64,000 nt of DNA, taken from the NCBI GenBank assembly GCA_943787425.1, contig CALSMJ010000001.1, positions 62,001 to 126,000 of the forward strand. The letters run 5' to 3'. Shown piece by piece: positions 60,042 through 64,000 of this stretch. Below the pieces are notes generated by a model. It saw nothing but the letters and a program-made list of their open reading frames with translations. It made no database searches and had not been told where the DNA came from. The translations under genes and the position numbers were made by a program. Within the stretch, counting starts at the first letter, position 1. The number at the start of each line of letters is the position of its first letter. The DNA comes from an uncultured Pseudomonadales bacterium (GTDB lineage Bacteria > Pseudomonadota > Gammaproteobacteria > Pseudomonadales > Azotimanducaceae).

Positions 60042-61153
60042 GATTGCCCAATCGCCGCCAGCAGCGGGATCCCCACCACAGCTTCACGCCAACCCAACAG
60101 ATGACTGGGCAGGGTTGCACCACCCTGATTGTCTGACTTAATAATGGCCTCCAGATCCCGTCGCCGGCTCAGGAGCTCGGGTGCGATGCCGAATTGTTTG
60201 GCTTGATCGGCAACGACTCGGCGCAACCGATCAAGTTTATTTTTGTTAACCGGGGTTGTGTCATTCGTCAATCGCGGCGGCAGAGCAGCCTCCGGGACAG
60301 TACTTGCTTCAGCACCTACTTCGGCAAGCGCTTCACCATAACGACTGACTGCTCGTCTGGAGATCCACTCAACGCCTTGCATCGCGGCGCGGTCTTGGAC
60401 TTCATTCAAGGCCAGCGCAATTAGCTCATCATTATCTAAAACGCGATTTCGCGGCACATTCCGGGTCTGGGCTTCACGCTCTCTAAACGCACAAAACATG
60501 CGCAGGTACTGTAATTGCCGAGGATTCAAAAAGGAGGTGCCCTTGAGCTTTAAGTACGCCTCGTTGGGATCAATTTTAGTGGGCAGGTCTTGAGTTAACT
60601 TTATCGACTCCGAGAGCACCCATTCAATGCGATCCTTCGCAGCGAGCGATTCGGCGAGCATTGGATAAATTTCGAACAAATGAATGACATCTTGGGCGGC
60701 ATAATCTAATTGTGATTGCCGCAAGGGCCTTGCCAGCCAATCCGACCGAGTTTCCCCCTTCGGAATATCGATGTTTAGAAAATGTGCAACCAACTTTTGA
60801 TAACTCAACGCATAACCCACGCCGAGCATTGCAGCCGCGATCTGGGTATCAAAGAGTGGGGTCGGAACGCAGTCAAGCCAGTATTGGAACACTTCCATGT
60901 CCTCGGAACCCGAGTGCACCACCTTTAACGTATCCGGCGACTTCATGAGCGCCTGCAAGCCGCTAAGGTCTGTGATCGGCAATGGATCCACCAAGTAATT
61001 ATCATGACCCAGTCCGATCTGAAGCAGACCAATCATTGGATAATAGGTGTTAAACCGCGCGAATTCCGTGTCGAGTGCAATCACAGGCGCCGCGGCACAG
61101 GCCGTCAATAAAGCCGCAAGCCCGGCATCATCGTCAATGTAGTGGTAATTCAT
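60038..61153 (-). CDS. rnd: Ribonuclease D
   Basis: 371 residues. 3'-5' exoribonuclease that trims tRNA precursors. The DEDDy exonuclease residues are visible: Asp27 and Glu29 in IALDTEF, Asp in VVHSGSEDMEVF (about 85), and Tyr/Asp in LDYAAQDVIHL (about 150). A HRDC-type helical domain follows (for example RQLQYLRMFCAFRE, about 213-226). The ATG shares its last base with the recR stop (TAATG). Confidence 0.93.
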   Translation of the reverse strand: MNYHYIDDDAGLAALLTACAAAPVIALDTEFARFNTYYPMIGLLQIGLGHDNYLVDPLPITDLSGLQALMKSPDTLKVVHSGSEDMEVFQYWLDCVPTPLFDTQIAAAMLGVGYALSYQKLVAHFLNIDIPKGETRSDWLARPLRQSQLDYAAQDVIHLFEIYPMLAESLAAKDRIEWVLSESIKLTQDLPTKIDPNEAYLKLKGTSFLNPRQLQYLRMFCAFREREAQTRNVPRNRVLDNDELIALALNEVQDRAAMQGVEWISRRAVSRYGEALAEVGAEASTVPEAALPPRLTNDTTPVNKNKLDRLRRVVADQAKQFGIAPELLSRRRDLEAIIKSDNQGGATLPSHLLGWREAVVGIPLLAAIGQS

Positions 61154-61743
61154 TAGATTGGTTTTCTTCCCAGCATGGCATGCGCCAAAGTACCGCCATC
61201 CACAAACTCAAGTTCACCGCCCATTGGAATACCGTGGGCAATTCGGCTTACAACGACCCCAAGGGGCAGCAATCGTTCAGAGAGATAATGACTTGTGGCC
61301 TCTCCCTCAACCGTTGAGTCCAGTGCGATCACCACCTCTTGCACATCAGATTGACATCGCGCAAATAATGCTTCGGCGCCAATTTCTTTTGGACCAATAC
61401 CATCGATTGGCGACAGATTCCCTTTTGTCAAAAAATAATGTCCATGAAAACTACCCGATTGCTCGAGCGCCATGACATCCGCTGGGCTTTCAACAACACA
61501 AAGCTGCGACTTATCGCGTTTCGGGTCAGCGCAGATACGGCAGGTCTGCGTTTCACAGAAATTTCGACAACCCTGACACTCACCCACTCGGGTCAGGGTC
61601 TCATGTAGGATTTTTGATAGCGCTTCTCCGCCGGCTCTATCCCGTTCAAGTAGATGCCAGACCATGCGCTGGGCCGACTTTCGTCCAACTCCGGGCAGAC
61701 ACCGAAAGGCATCAATCAATTGTTCTATCAACGCATCATTCAT
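61153..61743 (-). CDS. recR: Recombination protein RecR
   Basis: 196 residues, the usual length. RecR forms a clamp with RecO/RecF to load RecA at gaps. Seen: the N-terminal HhH-like CLPGVGRKSAQRM (about 14-26), the four-Cys zinc finger CQGCRNFCETQTCRIC (about 57-72) and the Toprim domain with CVVESPADVMALE and IGPKEI, followed by VVIALDSTVEGEAT. Start ATG 61743. Located directly after ybaB, the standard dnaX-ybaB-recR order. Confidence 0.96.
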   Translation of the reverse strand: MNDALIEQLIDAFRCLPGVGRKSAQRMVWHLLERDRAGGEALSKILHETLTRVGECQGCRNFCETQTCRICADPKRDKSQLCVVESPADVMALEQSGSFHGHYFLTKGNLSPIDGIGPKEIGAEALFARCQSDVQEVVIALDSTVEGEATSHYLSERLLPLGVVVSRIAHGIPMGGELEFVDGGTLAHAMLGRKPI

Positions 61744-61772
61744 AACCGCGCGCTCGTTAATCCATTCATCCC

Positions 61773-62105
61773 CTAAGCGCCAAAAGGAAACTTAAAACCC
61801 GGTGGCAACGGCATCCCGCCTGTTAAACTCGACATCGAGTCTTTTTGTTGCGCCTCCACCTTGCGAACCGCATCGTTTACTGCTGCGGCCAGCAAATCTT
61901 CCAACAATGTTTTTTCTTCAGTCAAGACAGCCGCATCAACGTGCACGCGCGTGACATCATATCGGCCTGTCATGTGCACTGTGACCATTCCAGCCCCCGA
62001 TTCGCCCTGAACCTCCAGCGAAGCCATTTTGTCCTGCATCTCTTGGAACTTACCCTGCATCTCCTGGGCCTGCTTCATCAAGCCTTCCATCCCACCCTTC
62101 AACAT
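61773..62105 (-). CDS. ybaB: YbaB/EbfC nucleoid-associated protein
   Basis: 110 residues. DNA-binding protein of the YbaB/EbfC family. N-terminal Met-rich helices (GGMEGLMKQAQEMQGKFQEM), a central beta hairpin (GAGMVTVHMTGRYDV) and a C-terminal helix LLEDLLAAAVNDAVRKVE, then PPGFKFPFGA. ATG 62105 follows the dnaX stop by two bases, so the two are coupled. Confidence 0.95.
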   Translation of the reverse strand: MLKGGMEGLMKQAQEMQGKFQEMQDKMASLEVQGESGAGMVTVHMTGRYDVTRVHVDAAVLTEEKTLLEDLLAAAVNDAVRKVEAQQKDSMSSLTGGMPLPPGFKFPFGA

Positions 62106-62107
62106 GG

Positions 62108-64000
62108 CTAACCCTCTCCTTTGGCGACTTTTGGCATAATGCTGCCCTCGACAATCTTTGCATCGAACCCCGCGATCAGATGTTGCACGCCTGGATCCTG
62201 CTTCACTTCTTGTTCCGCTGCCTGAAGGGCTGCAGCTTGCGCGGCATTATTCAACACAGCTGGGGTCTTACCTGGCGCCAACGCAATGGTCACAGCAACG
62301 CTCGTCTCCCTACCGAGCAGGTCGCCGAGCAACTCCGATATCCGAACGCTTTGACCTTCGTTAAACAAACTTGAGTGCGCGGGATCAAGACTCAGATGAA
62401 AGCAGCCCTGCGCTTCACTGGTCAAGACACAATTGCTCGCCATAGCATACGCAATGCCCCCTAAATTCGTTTGCCTTAACAACTCGCACCACCGCTCATC
62501 GCGCTCGGATTGGCCGGGTTCGGCTGTGATGGCGAGCTGAGCGCTGGCGGCTTCCGTTGACAGTTCGACGATGTTACCGGGCTTTTGCGAACTCGCGGCA
62601 TTCACTCTGCCGCCGTCAGCACGCGCATCTTGCGATTGAGCAAGGCTTTCGGTTGGTGCAAGCTGTTGGACGGAGGGGACCTCCCGCGCCACCGGGTTGG
62701 TGCTGCCGCTATGGACCGCTGCAGCCATCGGACTTTGCGCACTCACAGCTGGCGACGGCTCAGCCACGCTGACCGCCGGGCCATCGTTGCCAGGCCTCGA
62801 TGCCGGCGGACCTTGGGTCTGCGCCGATCCATGGGCACCAACCGCTTGCGTTGATGGTTGGGCTTGTGGCTTAGGTCCATTCGTCAAGGCGTCCCGAAGT
62901 CCCGTCAAAGGGGAGCTCGCAACCGGTTTAGGCATGCTGCGTTCAGCAGCTGGGGGCTTTGGGACTGCCACCGTTGCACCCGGCGGCGAATCATCACCTA
63001 ATTCGAACGCAAGCATGCGAATCATCGTCATCTCAAAGCCCATCTTAAGATCGGGCGCAAGATTCAAATCACGCTTGCCCACCAATGCAATTTGATAAAA
63101 CAGTTGGACCTGCTCGGCACCAACATTGGTCGCTAACTGCCCGATTTTTTCTCGATCACCAAAACTGTTATCCACGCCTTCCGGCACGACTTGAAAAACA
63201 GCGACCTTGTGCAGCACGGTTAATACTTCATCGAGCAACCCTGCGTAATCTGGCGAGAATTCGGAGACTTGGTCAATGACTTCATAAACCTTTGCGCCGT
63301 CCCCTGCCGCCACCGCATCGATGAGACGATACACTTCTTGCCGATCTACGGTGCCGAGCATGGTTGCCACTTCGGCCCCCAGCAATTTACCCGAACCAAA
63401 TGCGATGGCCTGGTCTGTCAGGCTCAACGCATCGCGCATGCTGCCGTCAGCGGCACGACCCAGTTGCCAAAGCGCGCTCTCTTCCGCCTCGATACCTTCT
63501 TCGGCCAAGACCAATTTCAAATGATTGACGACCCGTTCTGGCGTCATATTCTTCAAATTAAACTGTAAACACCGCGATAAAACCGTCACAGGCAGTTTTT
63601 TGGGGTCGGTTGTTGCAAACAAAAACTTGACGTGCCCTGGCGGCTCTTCAAGGGTTTTCAACATGGCGTTAAAGCTGCTCTTCGACAGCATATGGACTTC
63701 GTCGATTAAATAGACTTTGAAGCGCGAGGCCGTTGGCAAGTACTGAACATTGTCGAGCAGATCCCGCATGTCGTCGACACCGGTTCGAGAGGCAGCATCG
63801 ACTTCTATGAGATCGACACTGCGCCCCTCACTGATCTCAACACAAGAAGAACACGTGCCGCAGGGCTCAGAGGTCACACCCTGTTCACAGTTTAAACATT
63901 TGGCAAAAATTCTCGCGATGGTGGTCTTGCCTACCCCGCGCGTTCCGGTAAACAAATACGCGTGGTGCAACCGGTCTTGATCCAACCCATTGATCAAGGC
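62108..64000 (-). CDS. dnaX: DNA polymerase III tau/gamma subunit (5' end outside window)
   Basis: About 630 residues visible; the gene continues past the right edge. Clamp-loader ATPase. Seen near the edge: HHAYLFTGTRGVGKTTIARI (Walker A), zinc Cys in CLNCEQG...CGTCSSC, DEVHMLSKSSFNAMLKTLEEPP (Walker B) and FATTDPKKLPVTVLSRC with the arginine finger. A long Pro/Ala/Ser-rich linker (about residues 350-480) leads to the C-terminal tau-specific domain. The full tau ending is encoded directly; I do not see a clear slippery A-run for a short gamma form in the visible part. It heads the dnaX-ybaB-recR operon. Confidence 0.95.
   Translation of the reverse strand, partial: ALINGLDQDRLHHAYLFTGTRGVGKTTIARIFAKCLNCEQGVTSEPCGTCSSCVEISEGRSVDLIEVDAASRTGVDDMRDLLDNVQYLPTASRFKVYLIDEVHMLSKSSFNAMLKTLEEPPGHVKFLFATTDPKKLPVTVLSRCLQFNLKNMTPERVVNHLKLVLAEEGIEAEESALWQLGRAADGSMRDALSLTDQAIAFGSGKLLGAEVATMLGTVDRQEVYRLIDAVAAGDGAKVYEVIDQVSEFSPDYAGLLDEVLTVLHKVAVFQVVPEGVDNSFGDREKIGQLATNVGAEQVQLFYQIALVGKRDLNLAPDLKMGFEMTMIRMLAFELGDDSPPGATVAVPKPPAAERSMPKPVASSPLTGLRDALTNGPKPQAQPSTQAVGAHGSAQTQGPPASRPGNDGPAVSVAEPSPAVSAQSPMAAAVHSGSTNPVAREVPSVQQLAPTESLAQSQDARADGGRVNAASSQKPGNIVELSTEAASAQLAITAEPGQSERDERWCELLRQTNLGGIAYAMASNCVLTSEAQGCFHLSLDPAHSSLFNEGQSVRISELLGDLLGRETSVAVTIALAPGKTPAVLNNAAQAAALQAAEQEVKQDPGVQHLIAGFDAKIVEGSIMPKVAKGEG

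Overview
This window looks like chromosomal DNA from a marine-type gammaproteobacterium. The gene orders pstC-pstA-pstB-phoU and dnaX-ybaB-recR followed by rnd-ycgL-ycgN are typical of that class. The accessory genes (sulfatases, a TonB receptor, a Rieske oxygenase, tandem phytoene-dehydrogenase-like flavoproteins, a TPR sulfotransferase) resemble those of free-living marine heterotrophs. This placement is an inference from gene content. I see no integrase, transposase, prophage or rRNA operon.

Layout: 1-2703 is the end of a phosphate ABC transporter operon with phoU. 2939-9772 is a minus-strand run with a long arylsulfatase, an alkylsulfatase-like enzyme, an SDR, an enoyl-CoA hydratase and a small membrane protease. 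10195-15510 is a four-gene signalling operon: secreted protein, histidine kinase, outer-membrane barrel, and response regulator with kinase-like core. 15977-27600 is a stretch in which nearly every gene is broken by frameshifts: TPR protein, deazaflavin-type reductase, DsbA/HCCA isomerase-like protein, carboxylesterase, TonB receptor, a beta-propeller-like protein and a TPR sulfotransferase. 27782-45676 is clean again. Its centre is a BetI-like TetR regulator with a perfect 44-bp palindrome, next to a four-gene operon (31873-37550) of two flavoproteins, a GcvT-like demethylase and a Rieske oxygenase. This operon probably oxidatively strips methyl groups from a methylated amine or betaine.

At 45803-45878 lies tRNA-Ala(GGC) on the minus strand. 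Directly upstream of it (45915-46630) are about seven essentially identical 103-bp tandem units. Each carries the leader hairpin and only the first 20 nt of the same tRNA. This is the most unusual structure in the window.

46717-64000 is mostly housekeeping: gltX, dusA, a TerB-like gene, a PP2C/STAS partner-switching pair, hrpA, a MoxR/VWA pair, and a tightly overlapping operon dnaX-ybaB-recR-rnd-ycgL-ycgN plus a small membrane protein. Several of these, including the normally essential gltX, carry single-base frameshifts. Indel errors in the assembly therefore explain much of the gene breakage better than real decay does.
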